Positions 22,507-23,326 of a stretch of DNA of 23,326 nt are shown here, one piece after another. The first letter of the stretch is position 1; each line of letters starts with the position of its first letter. Source of the DNA: Gemmatimonadota bacterium (lineage in GTDB: Bacteria > GCA-2686955); the NCBI GenBank assembly GCA_002686955.1, contig NYZA01000196.1, positions 1-23,326 of the forward strand. Reading direction: 5' to 3'. The notes beneath the pieces are model-generated. The model made no database searches. It had not been told where the DNA came from and saw nothing but the letters and a program-made list of their open reading frames with translations. A program made the translations under genes and the position numbers.

Positions 22507-23326
22507 TGGATGTTCTCCACGGCGAGATCGAGCTTTCCCAGTATATCGTTCATGAGCTCGTCGTCGAAATCCATCTCGAGGTTTTCGAGGGCTTCGTCGC
22601 GGCTCAGGACCCCTTCGCGGATCATTTTGCTCATCTCGACGTGGTAATGGGTATAGCCGTAATCCCTCATGGAGTTGTGAACCGAGATGAAATTCAAGGA
22701 ACAGTTCGTGGACTTTCTGGGATAACTCTGTTTCGTGTACTCCCAGCCGATGGCGTCCTGGATGATCTTCACGTACTCGTCCGGGCTGTAGGGCAGAAAC
22801 CAGTGGGGCGAGAGCACGACCGCTTTGTGCCGCTTCTTGGCCCGTTTGAGCATCTCCTCCATGGTCCGAGGGAAACCGCGGTACTGCGGCATATCTCGAA
22901 GCTCATCATCCAAGAAACGATGAGTCTCGGTCGCCATGGCGCGATACTCGGCCTGGTGCACGTTGCACCCGCACGAAGACATGACCTCCTGCTTGACCGA
23001 CTGTCCCTTGGTCCACCCGGCAATGATGATCGGAGCATCGAATCGCTGCGCCATCCTGTAGGCCAGATCCATGTACCATATGGAGCAGGGATGGCAGATT
23101 ACAGCCTTCGATTTCGACTCGATCATCCTCTTGAACATCTTTTTCATGTAGTTGGTTTTGAAGAACACGAAATCGACGCCGAGCTTTTCCACCGCATTGC
23201 GGATATTTCCGATCGCTTCGTTGGTTTCGAAGCCGTGATCGAAAGTAAATGCGAGAGGATTGACCTTGTACCGTTCCTTCATGAAATAGAGCGCTGCGGT
23301 GCTGTCTTTGCCCCCGCTGCACATAA
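22503..23326 (-). CDS. PP-loop ATPase, second tandem copy, N-terminus beyond the window
   Basis: About 273 residues are visible. The window edge falls just before the PP-loop (SGGKDSTAALYFMKERYK), so the N-terminal ribbon lies outside; the Met at 23324 is internal. It aligns along its whole length with the downstream copy, sharing NPLAFTFDHGFE, KLGVDFVFFKTN, IIAGWTKGQ, VVLSPHWF, GWEYTKQSYPRKSTNC and the C-terminal LSRDEALENLEMDFDDE region. The cysteines CHPC, CGC and TNC are in the same places as in its neighbour, arguing for a structural or cluster-binding role. The two genes are a tandem duplication with a GTGA overlap. They have diverged enough to suggest separate substrates or a heterodimer. 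Confidence 0.8.
   Translation of the reverse strand, partial: MCSGGKDSTAALYFMKERYKVNPLAFTFDHGFETNEAIGNIRNAVEKLGVDFVFFKTNYMKKMFKRMIESKSKAVICHPCSIWYMDLAYRMAQRFDAPIIIAGWTKGQSVKQEVMSSCGCNVHQAEYRAMATETHRFLDDELRDMPQYRGFPRTMEEMLKRAKKRHKAVVLSPHWFLPYSPDEYVKIIQDAIGWEYTKQSYPRKSTNCSLNFISVHNSMRDYGYTHYHVEMSKMIREGVLSRDEALENLEMDFDDELMNDILGKLDLAVENIQ

Overview
The window is GC-rich, densely coded and probably comes from an uncultivated Gram-negative bacterium. The signs are lipoprotein signals, a DUF4159/DUF4175 gene pair, and a sulfatase-rich operon of the kind common in Myxococcota, Planctomycetota, Eisenbacteria or Gemmatimonadota-like lineages. I cannot place the phylum from sequence reading alone. No tRNA, rRNA, transposase or CRISPR array was seen.

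Layout. (1) Positions 1-5344, minus strand: an operon-like run of a lipoprotein with two CxxC repeats, a VOC-fold protein, a DUF4159 protein and a long DUF4175-like membrane/coiled-coil protein that leaves the window on the left. The last gene carries a 99-bp near-palindrome in frame. (2) Positions 5345-5656: the only gap longer than 300 bp, lying between divergent genes. (3) Positions 5657-15367, plus strand: a tightly packed run of exported genes. These are an NMT1/TauA-like substrate-binding lipoprotein; a sulfatase-fold protein; a 1450-residue fusion of a substrate-binding domain, a degenerate sulfatase-like domain and two sulfatase-fold domains; an amidohydrolase-like lipoprotein; and another sulfatase-fold lipoprotein. 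(4) Positions 15374-23326, minus strand, converging on block 3 with a 6-bp gap. In transcription order it holds two tandem PP-loop ATPases (the first cut by the window edge), a small single-pass membrane protein, a NodU/TobZ-type O-carbamoyltransferase, a membrane-anchored unknown, a membrane-anchored sulfatase-fold protein, a second carbamoyltransferase and a second small membrane protein.

How the genes may work together. Block 4 looks like a locus that activates and carbamoylates a small molecule or sugar in the cytoplasm, with duplicated enzymes. Block 3 is envelope-anchored and could act on or sense the product outside the inner membrane. Sulfatase-fold proteins in both blocks link the two. 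All five recognisable sulfatase-fold domains have Thr where classical sulfatases have the formylglycine Cys/Ser. Several have also lost metal ligands, so the set may include phospho- or sulfo-transferase-like enzymes, binding proteins, or both. The best candidates for something undescribed are the binding-protein/sulfatase fusion with its neighbouring unfused pair, and the duplicated carbamoyltransferase/PP-loop block beside it. A joint function for blocks 3 and 4 is inference from proximity.
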